Positions 12,960 through 26,300 of a stretch of DNA of 64,000 nt are shown piece after piece. The DNA lies in NCBI GenBank assembly GCA_963678705.1, contig OY783221.1, positions 2,914,001 through 2,978,000 on the forward strand, read 5' to 3'. Origin of the DNA: Panorpa germanica (lineage: Eukaryota; Arthropoda; Insecta; Mecoptera; Panorpidae). The notes beneath the pieces were generated by a model. It was not told where the DNA came from. It saw only the letters and a program-made list of their open reading frames with translations, and did not search any database. The position numbers and the translations under genes are program-made. Position 1 is the first letter of the stretch, and each line of letters starts with the position of its first letter.

Positions 12960-13360
12960 AACAGAGTGTAAACAAGAATAATTCAGTATTAATTAGAATC
13001 AAAATTTTTGTTAATTAAATTTACTCCAATTATTTGTCTTTAAATATTTTGGTCGTGCAACATTGTAAATTTATTTATATTACTTTAATTTTATTTATGT
13101 AAATATGGCAACAGCGCATCGGAGTTCTGTTTATATTTCTACACCTGCACCGAGATCAATGACCGGTAAGTCATAACAATTTCTATTAATTATTGCGCAA
13201 TGTTTATTTTTAGAGAAAAATTATTATAGTGTATAAGAGCGGTGCAGAGTTTTATTTAGGATTTTTATATGTAAAAGAAAGATACAGCAATATTATTATA
13301 AAAATATTTATAATATTTAGTAATATGTCGGTGGATGTGTTACAGATAAAGACGAGCTTC
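12960..13360 (+). repeat. triplicated upstream element, copy 3 (3' truncated)
   Basis: Third direct copy. It has the AACAGAGTGTAAACAAGAAT start, the CACCTGCACCGAGATC block with GGTAAGT near 13164, and the core at about 13327-13360. It ends abruptly just after ACGAGCTT, whereas copies 1 and 2 go on for about 150 bp. Confidence 0.85.
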
Positions 13361-13732
13361 AGATATTTTATATATTGCCCATATATTGAGAATAAAACTT
13401 ATCCAAAAGGAGTAAACAAGAAAATAATGAAACTAATAAAACATCATAAAGAAAGAACACCGCCTTGTATAGTATAGTATAACACAAAATAATACAATAA
13501 AAATAGTTTTTAATAAGACTTATGTCATCGTTCGACCCGTATGGACTTATAGAGACTTTGTGTTTTTTGTGCTCTATGTTTCTTCAGATTATTTTAGGGC
13601 GGGACGTTGGACACTAGTTAGGGTTTGTTTATTATTCGTTTTTTTAATGTTTTTGATCATTTGTTTTGATACGAACAACCTACCCCGTGTTTAAATCATT
13701 CTAACAGGTAATAATTAAACTTACGATGGTGT

Positions 13733-13733
13733 C

Positions 13734-13765
<32 letters not shown>

Positions 13766-13770
13766 GGAGA
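13733..13770 (+). repeat. (GA)n microsatellite
   Basis: A GAGAGA tract of about 37 bp with two small interruptions. It causes the ERERER run in a 64-codon frame at 13726-13920, which I do not take as a gene. GAGA tracts can also bind Trl/GAF. Confidence 0.95.
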
Positions 13771-14012
13771 AATGTCACTAATAGCCTAAGCGGTTTGTTA
13801 GACATGATAGAGATCGCCACTCGAAGTGTTACCAATTATGAAAACTTGAAACAAAATATTCCAAATGGAATTTGCTATTTGTTAACATTAGTACTGCGAG
13901 GAAGAGTTACCACACAATGATATGTTTTTCTTGAAATTTAATGTATTTTCAATATTGCCTGAAAATATTAAATAAGAAAGTTTGAATGTCAAGTTGGTTG
14001 GTTTGGTTGCAA

Positions 14013-14088
14013 CTTATATGAGGCCACGACACCATAAATACTAGCAATGTAGTAAGAGGCAGGCAGTAATAGGACTTAACATCGGAAT
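14013..14088 (+). repeat. fragment of the TGAGGCCACGA repeat
   Basis: ATGAGGCCACGACACCATAA, then ATGTAGTAAGAGGC and GGACTTAACATCGG, match 6068-6156 in the same orientation with about 15-20% difference. Confidence 0.65.
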
Positions 14089-17000
14089 AGACTGACGTTA
14101 AATACATTAAATAATAAAATTATGATGTGCGTATGTCACATTTCAAATTTTCAATTTACTGTTAACCCTTTTCATATAATACCTTACAACAAATTAATAA
14201 TGGCGGTTTATGTGCGCCATTTTTAAATATAGATGCAGCTGATATTCAACCCTTTTGTTGTGAATTAAAATTTATATTAAATAAGGGTTGATTTTATTGT
14301 AATACTCTGTGGTTTATAAATAATATATATTTATACTTAATGGAGTGGTATTGCATTATTATTTACAATATGAAGTTAAAATGGTTGCAAAAAAACGAGA
14401 TTGAATTTTTTGTTAATTCTGCCTTGAATTAAATCAATATATTTAAAGTATCACTGTGTTTTAAACCTATTGTTTGTCTCCAATGCTCTTATTTGCATGC
14501 ACTTGTCTAGTTGCATTTTATCCGTATTTGGAATTACAGAAATAATTATCATTCTGGATTCGTGTATTCTCTTTTTAACCCCTTACCCCACCACATATCA
14601 TGACTGTGGAATCGCTAAAACCAAAATGGCGGGAAATTATTTCACTTGTTAAATGTTTTAATAGGTATTTTTACTTACATCATTTAGCAATATTTAAAAA
14701 AGCGATTTATGTAATTGTATATTTAAATATCAGGGATTAAAAACTGTAACCAGAATTCGTTCTTAACCGAAATTTGACATAGAGAGTGTCTTTGGGAATT
14801 CCCAAGAAAAATTCAAAATTTCCCGAGCAAGAAATAATTGAAAAAAGCACACAATTAATATAATAATAATAAATATAGCCGAAATATTCATTCTGTTTTA
14901 GGAATAAATGTGTGAAATAACTAAAAATATTTTTATAGATTCATAAACTTCTCCTCCTTCCAGGTTAAAGCAATTATCGCTATTTAAACCAGCTACTTTG
15001 GTATGTGAAAATTAAATTTTGTTTTTAAATTTTCCGTTTCCGGAAGCAAAATAGTGGGAAAAGCAGCACCTTGTCATTATAAAGAAGAACAAAATAATTA
15101 ATTTGAATTTCTTTGAAAGTTTAATAAATCGCAATGGATAATGTGGTTTGATGATTATGGTTTGGTGATCACAGCGCCTTCACCACACAAAGTTGGTGAA
15201 CTTAAACATAATAATCATCTTTCTGAAACTCCCGAAAGATAAAAAATCTTTAAGAAATTTGAGAAGTTACTTTTAAGAACCTATGAATATTTTCGTAATA
15301 ATTATTTAAATGTTCCCTTCAATAATCTCATTATATATTTCTATAAAATCAAAAAATGTTAATATATCAATAAAATAAAGACTTTGTGAATCGGATGTAG
15401 AATATTAAGTTACTTCGTATATCGTAATAATACAAAAAAAATATATAATCTTTAAAAATGATGCAGACGATCAATTAAATTAATTCAAAAATATTTCCAA
15501 CACGATCAAACAATAAAACAAAATCAAAAAAATAAAATAATATCCATTTTAAGAATTATTGTAGCTATAAAAATGAAACAAGCATTTGTTTTAAAAATGG
15601 CCGGCCGTCTTTCGATTAAAATACACATTTTATCTCTTTGAAAAAGCAAACGTTGTCGCTTTTAGTTTATGACCATCTTTTTCAGTTTGTTTTAAAGGTG
15701 TCGAAGCCGGCACTCTCGTCTTCGACTTGTATTGCTAGAGCCTACATTTTATAAAGTGTATAAATATAATATACTGAATATATCTATATTGTTAAGCCTT
15801 TACAGTAAAAGCTACTTATTTGATAAACATAAAAGACTCATTTTTTGAACGAATATGAAGCTTTCACTATAATTTAAATCCATTGTACAACACAAAAAAT
15901 ATAGACGACCATATCTACCCATCTGTGACTCTAGAAAGGGTTGGAACCCGTAAATAGGTTAGGTTTCATTTATCCATGAATAATGGGGTGGACGAGGGGG
16001 AGAGGGATTGTGTTTTATTTAATTGCTACATAAATTTAAGTCATTAACTTCGTAACAATTTTTTTAATATTATAAATATTTCACTTTAATTTAATCTTTG
16101 ATCTACATTTATATATAACACTATATTTGAACTGTTTCCGGATTGGTAGCACGCTAACTTACATTTATAGAACTTATTTATGCCAATACTCTAAATTACA
16201 ACGATTTTACAAATGTGTGTTTTTTTTTCTGATAATATATTATCATTTTTATCTTAGCTATTATCGTTGGATCAGTAAGTTCAAGTTCTCTAATTATTTT
16301 TTTAAAATTAGTTATGAAATTCCTTCTTGTTGCTTACTAATATTTGCAAAATAATATTCTCTACATTTATAGGCCTAAAAGAGGAGTTCGACTGTAAGCA
16401 AAATACATTAGAAACCATGAAAATAAGCTAGAAAGTTGAAAATTGGAATACATAGAAGAAGAAATTTCAAAACTAGGTCGATATTTCAAAGAATACTAAT
16501 TTAACTACTGCTTTACAACGAATCGAAAAGCTGTGTTTTATTCTATATACATATCTACATACAATACATATCTAAGCTAATATTATTTCACACTACATAT
16601 AATTTATCTTTAAGACACAACCATAAGACAATGTAAGAGTATAGTTGCTTTTGTAAAATGCATTGGCCATTAAATGTAGAGTGCACTTTATGGCAGGAGG
16701 CAAGTATTATATTAATGTTATTTTATTTATATTAACATTTTGAATAATATGATAGCTAACTAACCACAAGTCAACAAAAACCAGACATCGTTTGTTAGAG
16801 TAACCTACCCACGCCACGTGGTGTCAAGAAAATCGAGATTCTTGAACCGCAAATTTCTTGACGCAGCCCCATAAGGATTATTTGTAAATCGTTGAAATTG
16901 TAAGTTCTTAGTTAACAGGATATTCGTTAAAACATATTTTATTATTCGTTTATAACACATGTAATACATAAACAATATTTGCTATAGCTTGTTACCCCGT

Positions 17001-18749
17001 ATTTAAGACTAACCTTACGGTACTATACCTTTTCACAAGTCAAATATTGTAGTGACAAAGCCTATCGACAAATTGGTGGAACTAAGTGTAAATATTTAAA
17101 ACGCTAACGTGTTAGTGAAAATAATTGCATTAACCACGTGGTGCCATTTTAGCCTCTTTAGAAAATCCTTCATGTAGCCTAACTTTGGATGGAACGCAGA
17201 TTTCTTCCTATTATGTCTAGAAGACATTTTGTGCTTTCTGGTGCTAACAAAACTATTTAAAAATTGTTGGGTATAAAATGAACAAAACCGATATTTGTTT
17301 TATATTTTTTTTTAAAGTATAAGCAATACATTTCCATATGCTGTCATTTATTTTGTTAACTGTTTTCATTGTGTCAAATAAAATAAATGAAGAAAATTAC
17401 GTACCTTGACTCAAGCTCCCTCCTGCCTTCACGAAGAACTGCATAACATTCTTCCTAATACCTTCCTTTCAATGATTGCTTAACTAAATTGTGGCACTTA
17501 TGGTTATTAACCAGAATATGGCGTTAAGTATCATTGCGATTTTACTGATTTTAGTTTTAATTAAAGGTTTTAACCTTAAATGTAAATTTCAACTTGTGAA
17601 ATCATGCGTCATTCATCAGTAATATACTTCATTTAATAATAATTCATACCTTTAGCCAATTATAACAAATAATATATATATATACATATAATAAATTATG
17701 ATATTTAATATATTCCTTTATAATTCTCAAACTGAAATTTACAGTTAAAGTTAAAGCCTTAAATTAACACTAAAACTCAGTGAGTAGGAATGGGGCTTAA
17801 TATGATTTCTAAAATAAATCAAATGCATTGCGTATTTTAATTTACGATTAAAAACATAATATAGAAAGTATGTTGTATTGAATATATTTCTATAAGTAAT
17901 ATTTAAGAAACTATATAAAAATAAAATAATTGTATATTTTTAATTTTTGACACATACATAAAATTGACTTAAATATATTCGTATGTAAAACATATTGTAC
18001 CTACAAACTTCAAAGGATTTATTTACTCTACAAAATATTTGCAATGAGAATCACTTTTGTTTTCATTTGTTCCAACATTCTTTGATCCCGATATCTTAAA
18101 ACGTATTTCCAATAAACCGACATCTTCTGTTGACCGTTCGACTCGCCTCAGGTTAATTCTTTGCATGCAATTTCTGGTTCTTTCTTGATTTTTGATATAT
18201 CATTACATTGAAAGTACACAGTAAAATTTAAAAAAATATTTAATTAATATATGTAAAGTTTTTATTTTTATTTGAATATCAGCTGGCATTATTATTATCT
18301 TACGTAGTACGGATTATTAGCATAAGGCTTCCCTTCTTTTTTTTTGCAGATTCTATTTGTGTTTAATGTAAGTGTACACTGTTAAAAATGTTCTTAATTA
18401 TGATAGAAATTTAATAGACTAATACGTATTGAAATTAACAACCAGCTATTCATTTTTTTTAAGAAGAATTTTTGTCTGAATTTGTTAAAGAATTATGCAC
18501 TGAATATGTTATGAAAAAGAAGAATTTTTTGGTTCTAAAATATGTTATAGAAACGTTCTAAAATTTATACAGTTTTTTCCTAAAGTGTAGAGGTGTTACA
18601 TACATAATTATTTTATTTTCCATAATGAAATAAATATAAATAATAATAACATTGTTATAATAATACACAAGAACATGTAATTGTGATATACCGAAGTAAT
18701 ATTTTACCTTTATTTTTTAAATTGAAACAAGTTACAAATAAGATTCATC
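14089..18749. other. intergenic, no gene seen
   Basis: Uniform AT-rich sequence. Slightly more G+C-rich patches lie at about 15597-15735 (contains GGCCGGCC) and 16797-16875 (CCACGTGG palindrome). I see no coding frame, RNA gene or clear repeat. Confidence 0.65.
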
Positions 18750-18917
18750 TTATTCGTGGTCCAAACAGCTTCTAGTAGCTTCTTGTATATTGCCAGTAAT
18801 AAATGCACCATGGATTCTGAAACTCATGGTCTGTTTCAGCTCTTTCTCGATGACATCTTTGCACGCGATGGCCCTTTTTTTAATGACTCCTCGTTTACTA
18901 CAGAGTCTTCTTTTCAT
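18750..18917 (-). other. unrecognised 55-codon minus-strand frame
   Basis: A minus-strand frame from the ATG at 18917 to the TAA at 18750 starts MKRRLCSKRGVIKKRAIACK and continues through KELKQTMSFRIHGAFITG to CLDHE. It is basic, has balanced amino-acid use unlike random AT-rich translation, and contrasts with the T-rich opposite strand. I do not recognise it. It could be a decayed transposon or pseudogene fragment; no neighbouring exon was identified. Confidence 0.2.
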
Positions 18918-19095
18918 TTTCTCATTGACTTTTTTTCTTGTTTTATTTCATTAATTTTTTAATGAATTTAAATTACGGACAATGTATCACTGAGTGATAT
19001 CAATCAGCAAGTTGACTCAGTTACTTTCTGTAGAAATAATGGAACAGTGTTTCAAATAGTTATTCAACTTATTATGTATATTGAAGGTATTGTTA

Positions 19096-19396
19096 ATTTT
19101 TATATGACTGGGATATTATCGTAAGTAGCGTAAGTTGCAGAACCATAATAAAGGTTATCAAATTTATGACAAACCATTCCAACTCATTAAAAGTCAGTGG
19201 AAGAAAGCTTAAAATGTAGATACATTATTCATATAACTAATTGCAGCTTTAGATTTTGATTCGCGTTTATAGTTACTTACATAAAACGATTTAAACATAA
19301 AAAAACATGTTTTTTTGGAAAATATTCAACCTACTGTATAGTATCGCCATCTATATTTCGCGAATCAAAAATGGCCAAGTATTGTTTCACCTTAAT
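19096..19396 (-). repeat. two-part dispersed repeat, copy 1 (halves inverted)
   Basis: Segment X (19096-19176, ATGACTGGGATATTATCG ... AACCATAATAAAGGTT) is followed by segment Y (19177-19396, ACTCATTAAAAGTCAGTGGA ... CCAAGTATTGTTTCACCTT). Y is reverse-complemented relative to 60786-61000, while X has the same orientation as 61053-61153. Confidence 0.8.
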
Positions 19397-20047
19397 CAAA
19401 GAATAATAAATGCATCCATTGAATAACTTCCTTCAGTGTCGCTGGCTTAATCCAATGCACTTAGCACACACTAGCTCATCATCCATGGTCCATACTCTCT
19501 ACAAGAGCAACTTGAGGATGACGACTGAGCCAGCAACTTCGATGGTTGCACGTTGGCTAACCGTTGAAGTATTACACAGACACCATTCTATGTTTTTTAC
19601 CTGTTTATCGAGACTAAGTCGTAATAAATCGGACTCGTTGATACGTTGACTTAACCATTCAGATAACGACCTCATATAACCAACACAATTTATAGCCATC
19701 CCTATACTATATATGTATACACACACATATACAATATTATTTCATTGTGTATGTGTTATATGAAGTGTTTATTATAATGAACATTATTTATATTTTATAA
19801 GAACTCACTTTTTTGGATTTTGTATATGACTACATTTATAAAAACTTGTATTCGTTGCTATATGAGAGATATATGAATTAAAACAATTGCGAGAACATTT
19901 TAAAATGCGCATATATTAAACTAAATATGCGCGCAACAAAAAAGTTTTGATTATTTTATTGTTTATGTATGCCAATAAAATTTTGTAAATGATTATTCAA
20001 ATATATTTTTATACTTAAAATCGTGTATACCCGACGAGACTATTAGA

Positions 20048-20110
20048 TCAAGGGTCTACAAATTAAAGCCCGCGGGCTGGTCCATCAGGCGCGCGAACCT
20101 TTTTATAAGA
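20048..20110 (+). mobile_element. single hAT-like terminus
   Basis: CAAGGGTCTACAAATTAAAG followed by CCCGCGGGCTGG resembles hAT ends of the form CA-GGGTCT...GCGGCCCGCGGGC. No matching opposite end was found nearby, so it is a solo or decayed end. Confidence 0.35.
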
Positions 20111-22004
20111 CATAAGAAAATCAATAAAGAAAAATATAAAAATCTGTATATAAGAAAATTGATATGTAGAGGCTGCCTTAACCAGTGCGAGGCCTCGGGG
20201 TAGCAGATATTTCATAAGAAAATCTTAAGACAAATTTGTATTGGCTTTTTGCTATTATGAATTTTTTCCATTCTTTCCTGCTGCTGTATCTCTCCTGCTC
20301 CTTAGATTCTCTTTCACACTTATGCCTTCTTCTCTGTGTCTTCTCTGCCGCAAATCCGTTTCTTTCAAAGTATTCCTTTCTCCCTTTTGTTCCTCATCTT
20401 TCTACTCTCCTCCTTTATTTACCTTAGGTTTGGTTTTATTTGTGTGGTCTCAAGTCAATTTTGTCTTAAGATAGATTTGTCGTAAATGTGCTCCTTCCCA
20501 TTTTCTCATGGCCCGTACTGAACAGTCAGACAGTTGTGTCTGTACTGTGCAGTCAGTCGCCTTACAAAACTTCATCAATTCCAAAAGATGCGTCATTTCA
20601 GTCAAAAGAACAGCGTGGTATCGTCACTTCTGTTCCAACACACTTTTTATTTAACGATGAAATTGGATAATTATAAATTTTAATGAATTTAAGACCCATA
20701 ATATTAATGTTTGGGACCCATCTGCATCTCTATGATTTTCAAACAACTCATCTAAAATGATCCGCCATCGGGTATAAATAGTTAAGGCCTTTAGGTGCCT
20801 GTGACCTTTGTCGGTGCATCTTAAATTTATGACAATATTCTATCTTTATTTTAGTGACATTAAACATGTTGACAATTTTTTAAAAACTATATAAAATTCT
20901 ATTTTATACATAAAAAAGATTCCGTATAAGACATTAAATTAAATTAGGGTGTTTCTTTTTTTGTTTTTAAGAAATATAAACAAAAGTAATAATATATATG
21001 TGAAAGGGCTGCGTCTTGTCAATGAAGTTTGAGGTATCTTTATAAACAACATTGTTAAAAAATACTCTGTATAAATATACTACAAGGAATATTTCTAATT
21101 ATCATTTAATACACTATAGAAGAAATGTGTAAAATATGTAATTTTTTAAATATGCAATAAAAAAATAATTAAAAAAATATATTATTCCATAAGTTTTCTT
21201 AATAACTTCAATGCCAATAAAAGGGTCACAATATTTATTAGTGATCTCGAAAGTTTTACAGGTTGTTTTTTTTTTCTGTTTTAAAAACGACGACAAAACA
21301 TGAATGAACGTATTAAATATAAGAAAAAAAAAGTGGAAAAAGATTTTTATCTAAATCAGAATAGTCTAAACTAAAAAATATTAGATTTAGAATATTTCTG
21401 AAACATGACGGTCTTTTTAATGATATTTTATATTATTCGATGTTAGAGTGATGTTTTAGACGACAAGCTGCTATTAATTTAAAGTTATTTGTCCATAAGA
21501 TATAACATCTAATAATATACATCACTGAATTAGATTATATGGCATCGCCAGGTTTATTTCTAACTCTAAATTAATACTCGTTCTATATTGAACCTATTGA
21601 GAGCTAAAAATACAAAATATATAATAAATTTCATAACTCAGAATGTAAAATTGTGCTTATACAACGTTGTATGAAAGAATTCAATATAATAATAAATACA
21701 TTAATAAAATTCAAATATCCTTCTCAGATTTGCACGATAACTTAAATCAATGTACTTATGACAGGCAGTCTGATATCGTTCTAACTTGGAAAGTAGATGC
21801 AATTTAGTTTTAGCTCTAAACCCCTATTACTTCCTGAGTAAATCTGTCCTAACTGCAATTGATTATTAGGTTGTTATTCAAATTTACACTCCGATTGTTC
21901 ATTATTTCAGAAGTAAACAATTGTATTTGTAATGGTCTTCCCATCTTTCACTTTATTCCGATTCCACTGTCAAATTTTTAGTGTTTATACATACGATAAC
22001 TGCG
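20111..22004. other. intergenic, no gene seen
   Basis: A pyrimidine-rich stretch lies at about 20260-20430, giving Ser/Leu/Cys/Phe-rich frames that look compositional. The rest is AT-rich and featureless. Confidence 0.6.
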
Positions 22005-22178
22005 CAGGGCCAGATTTGAAGGTGTGGAGGCTCTGGGCAACGAAGGAGTAGAGGCCCCTAATTATTTTCCGAATAAATGGAATAATTGTCATTGAATAAT
22101 TGAAAATGTATTGTTTATTTCTCTATTGTGGAGGCCCGGGGCAGTAGCCCAGCCTGCCCTTTCTCAAATCCGGGCCTG
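22005..22178. mobile_element. hAT-like MITE
   Basis: The 174-bp element has 15-bp inverted ends: CAGGGCCAGATTTGA at the left and TCAAATCCGGGCCTG at the right (13 of 15 pair). Subterminal G+C-rich segments (GGAGGCTCTGGG / GGAGGCCCGGGGC) flank an AT-rich core. No coding capacity. The flanking octamers (TAACTGCG and ATAATCAT) do not match, so the target duplication is decayed or absent. Confidence 0.75.
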
Positions 22179-22956
22179 ATAATCATTCTAAATACAATTA
22201 ATAATTTATCATTTTTATTGTTAATTGATTTACAAGAGTAATTAGAGCCTACCACGTCCAAAACGTTTACATCTATATCATTCTATGGTTGATTGATATA
22301 GCTATATAAATGTACATTATATAAAAAGCATGCGTTCAGTTCAGTTCAGTTGTACTTGTAGTTCTAAAGTGTAGTCAATAAAACGATAAAAACAACATAT
22401 GTATCGATGCGTCATCTATCTAACAGAACTGACTCTACTATAACAATAATATATAGATGATTATTATATGACATCAATAACACTGGTGATTACTTTTTTT
22501 TTTAAACTTATTGAATAATTTTATATTCTTGCAGCTAAAACAGTTGGTCAATTGAGTCGAGTGAATTAAGTGCATGCGATGCCAATGTTTCAGAGAATTG
22601 ATTAAAGTTATTCTAACAATATTAAAGTAGGGGAATAATAAATTAGAATAGAAATTATTTATGTATGTGCATCGATAATTACATTAATAACATGCAAACT
22701 CTCAAAGTGTTTTGGTAAATCTAATAGCTCATCTATTAATTGTGTAAAATACCGCATGTGTGGCAGAAGCGCTTTAAGTACACTTTAAGCATTGAGCTAA
22801 ATGAGCTTTAGTGTCAGTGAATCGTCAATCAATAATTTTTTAAATATTCAACTTAGAATTTTTTAAATATTTTTCTGATAACTGTTATGACTTACCTATG
22901 ACCCACTTCCAGCTTGACGTCGATTTACAGGACACCCTGTATATCGTCTTCCAACA

Positions 22957-23060
22957 AGAGCTAATTCCAAGGTTCATTTTCTGCCTTTCATATAGAAATT
23001 GCAACACAGAGTGCAAGATTAAACTTGCTAGCGTGGTACAAGCTTTACGTTTATACCTGG
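22957..23060 (+). repeat. TTTCATATAGAAATTG dispersed repeat
   Basis: GAGCTAATTCCAAGGTTCAT, CTTTCATATAGAAATTG and ACTTGCTAGC occur in varying combinations near 24487-24545, 35570-35640, 37755-37815 (partly inverted) and 44215-44330. Each copy is degenerate; boundaries are approximate. Confidence 0.5.
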
Positions 23061-24948
23061 GCAATTGTATTAGACTATAGCAACCTTTCCTGTTGCATAG
23101 ATATACAACCACTACGACAGGAGAACCTGGTTGAGACCCTGAACTTGTGACAGCGAACATTGTAATGTTCTGCAAGTGTTGTAAAATAAATTTTGTTTTA
23201 AATATATAAAATACATTTGAATTTGAAAACATTGTGATAAATAAAAAATATTACATCAATTTATTTATCTTTTCTAATAACAAATCGGTCATTAATTAAT
23301 TAAATACTTCGGATTCTGTTTGACAAGCTATTTTCCAACAACCTGAGGTAAAACAAAGAATGCTTGATTACTTTGTAAATAAATTAATATATATTTTACT
23401 CTAAAAAGTACAAAATGTTCTTTTAATTTCGTTGAATTATTCACAATACTCTCCTCCCTTCTCTCTTCTCTACTGGACAGTGTTTGTATATGTTATATAT
23501 ACGCACACATATAAAATTTACATTTTTCGAAATTGACGAATACAAAGAAAAAATGCAATCAAGCATAACGAATATATTTTGTTTACAGAGTTCTATATTA
23601 CCGTCCGAACAAACAATACCACATTTTATTTTACCGAAATAACAAAAAAAAAAAAAGAAAAAAATAAAATAAAAAATCCATATCAGAGAACAGGGTCGGT
23701 GTAGGGGAATACATCGAATGTATAGTACGCGGGCCCTGCGTGTATACAGCGTAATACACGTAAAACGTTTTTTTGCGTACTTTCTCGTGCAATTTTCTAG
23801 ACTTACATCATATAGTAATTTGTACCGTGTTCTTTTGAAGAAAGAAATTTCGTACATTTTCCAAAACGTTTTAGCCAAAGTTGAAACAGACATTTTACTT
23901 TAGGTAAATTGAAATTACAAATATTTTAGATAATAACTTTAATGCAATTCTTTGAAACTTAAAACTCAAGAATATAAATAATCACCTGGAACATTATAAT
24001 ATAGGATTTAGGTGAGATGAAAACTTTTTTTTGCATTTTTTCGCTCCTTGTCTACATAGCCGACCCTGTCAAAGGGCCACATTTGTATAGAACAGATGAT
24101 ATATTATTTGAATGATATACAGAAACTAATATTGCAAACCTACGTAACGCAACGCATTGGTATAGCACGACCATCGTAACAACGAAGGGAGAAATACATT
24201 TGATAGTAGATTAAAAAAAAGTAATAAAAACAAAAACAATTCAACATCGGACAGTGTACATTGGACATCGGACATCGTAGAATCGAACGCTTTTGTTTTT
24301 TAATTAATAGGCGGCGCCACGAGCAGACTTCCGGTGAGTTTGAATCAAATAATATTGAATTATTTTTATTACAAAGGCTTCTATGTCTACATGAGTAGAA
24401 AACCATATAGTTTACATCATTTTTATGAATTTCTAGTAATTTTATCCTATTGTGTTTGATTAATGAAGAATATTTTGTTGATTAACACTTGCTAGCTTGC
24501 CACAAGCGAATTCTACGGTTCATTTTCTTACAGAGCTTTAACTGATGTAGAAGCTCATTGTATGACCTTAATTTTTAATGATAGAAGCAGATATAATACC
24601 ATGATGTTAGTGTTAGTAAATAAATATTCTCACAAAAATTGTTACATGAGTTTTTAATTCGCCATCTTAAGTGTGGGAACGCGATAATTCATTTTCTGTT
24701 AATTACGTAATTGATGAAAATAATTAAACAATTTATGACCTACTGTAGGAGTCATAATAACAATAACTTATGTCAGCTAAGACATAATTGAAGTATAATA
24801 AACGTTAACGTTGTTTTTATATGAAGAAACTATTCGAAATATTATTACACTTAGCTAAATTAATATCATTGGAATTACGAGAATGTGTTACAAATTATTG
24901 TTAATAAAATAACGTAATTTTGAATTAGTAATACTAGCTGTTTGAAAT
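23061..24948. other. intergenic, no gene seen
   Basis: It includes a 150-codon minus-strand frame (23441-23893) and an 88-codon one (24140-24406), neither with recognisable domains and both with low-complexity Phe/Ile/Tyr runs. A small GGACATCGGACATCG direct repeat lies near 24262. Confidence 0.55.
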
Positions 24949-25018
24949 CAGGCAACACTGTTTTGCACACTGACTGCAGGCAATACTGTTTTGCAACATC
25001 AGGCAACACTGTTCACAG
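24949..25018 (+). repeat. short tandem repeat CAGGCAAYACTGTTTTGCA
   Basis: Three units start at 24949, 24977 and 25000 (CAGGCAACACTGTTTTGCA, CAGGCAATACTGTTTTGCA, CAGGCAACACTGTTCACAG). Spacing is 28 then 23 bp. Non-coding. Confidence 0.75.
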
Positions 25019-25987
25019 TTTTCATGTGAGAAAACTTAATGTGCTTAATGTCTGGGGGTGGCAGTGAAGGGAAGAGGTGGACGGTGGAGATAGAGAAAAG
25101 AAGCGAAGGAATGGCATAGTAGAAACAGGAATTAAGCACAATGAAATGTAATTTAATGAGTTAAGGTAGAAAAATGTGGTGCCCAATGGCAAAAACATTA
25201 TATCTAAATACCCAACCGAAATTTAGAATTTTTGGAGATGTCATAGTAATGAACTAGGTGATCTATGTGCTTAGATTCAACACTCTTACATTATATATAC
25301 ATTCTAATTAATTTTAATTCTAAACAAAACTATTTAAAGATACCATGAGCTCTTGATTATTTCTAAATTCTCGAATATGTCATGATAGTCTTGTCTTTTT
25401 TCAGAAAACACACTTTCCACCTAAAAAAAATAGTTTTCTGCTACCGGACTATACTCATACATATCGTAGGGTACTAAGAAACGTAATATTTTTCATGAAA
25501 CCTCTCAATCTCGTCTCATGTTCAGTTCTTTATGCCCTCATCTAGCAAGGTACGTGTCAACTGAACTCTTACTCTAAACGAATGTCAAACTCCAACCCCG
25601 ACCCCGACCCTGGTCCCACAATTTAACCCATGGGCGGGTGTACGGGGATGAGGCCAGGCAATGTGAATAAACATATCACAATCAATAAAATAAACATATA
25701 GTTATATCCCCCTAGTGTATTTAATTTAAATTAAAACCAATATGGCTTCCGTAACGTTATTTATAATTATTGTATCATGTATGATAACTACAATTAGAAT
25801 ATCATTACTGGAAAAAATATAAAACTGTAATGAGTATTGCTATTGGACAGATAATTAATTTGTAAGCTTTATGGGCATTTGATACGCAGTAAGTGATATT
25901 CTATAATCAAAAAATACAGGCGATGGGTGAACTTTACGTGGTGTTGCCCGATAACTCATATTCGAAAGCACTGTACTAATGTAAGGC

Positions 25988-26300
25988 ATCTTCAGACTGC
26001 GAACCGGACATACGAGGTTGACGCATCTGCGTTTAAAGAGTAAAACAACAGCTCCTCAGTGCAACAACTGTCAGACGCAAATAACAGTCCATCATCTCCT
26101 AGTAACCTGCCCACAATATCAAACTCAACGAACAAAACACATCAGTAGTGAACTGAAGGACATGCTTTCAGACAACCCAAAAGAAATTCAAAAAGTGCTC
26201 GAATTCCTAACTGCTATAAACATAAATAAAAAACTCCTTGCAATTATGACCTTGTCGTTGAAATCGCCTCAAATTCTAAAATAAAAACAAAAATAAAAAA
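25988..26300 (+). mobile_element. 3' end of a non-LTR (LINE) retrotransposon
   Basis: A frame open from about 25988 to the TAA at 26282 reads IFRLRTGHTRLTH, then a cysteine/histidine cluster C-x2-C-x7-H-x4-C (CNNCQTQITVHHLLVTCPQY), then about 40 further residues. LR-GHT-LTH followed by this cluster is the C-terminal signature of ORF2 in Jockey/I-group LINEs (end of the RNase H or RT region). The A-rich stretch after the stop fits a LINE 3' tail. The reverse transcriptase and endonuclease are absent (5' truncation). Confidence 0.8.

Noticed and set aside
13726-13920. 64-codon frame beginning with a Glu/Arg repeat
   Set aside because: The Glu/Arg run is the translation of a GA microsatellite.
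16810-17160. CACGTG E-boxes (CCACGTGG) as a regulatory cluster
   Set aside because: Only two occurrences about 300 bp apart in repeat-free AT-rich DNA; too short to support a claim.
22885-23232. 115-codon minus-strand open frame
   Set aside because: Overlaps a dispersed repeat and an open frame on the other strand; the product resembles nothing and has no conserved motif.
23441-23893. 150-codon minus-strand open frame
   Set aside because: No domain recognised; long Phe/Ile/Tyr runs follow from poly-A/T sequence, no repeat or splice context, and the opposite strand is also open in part. Most likely chance.
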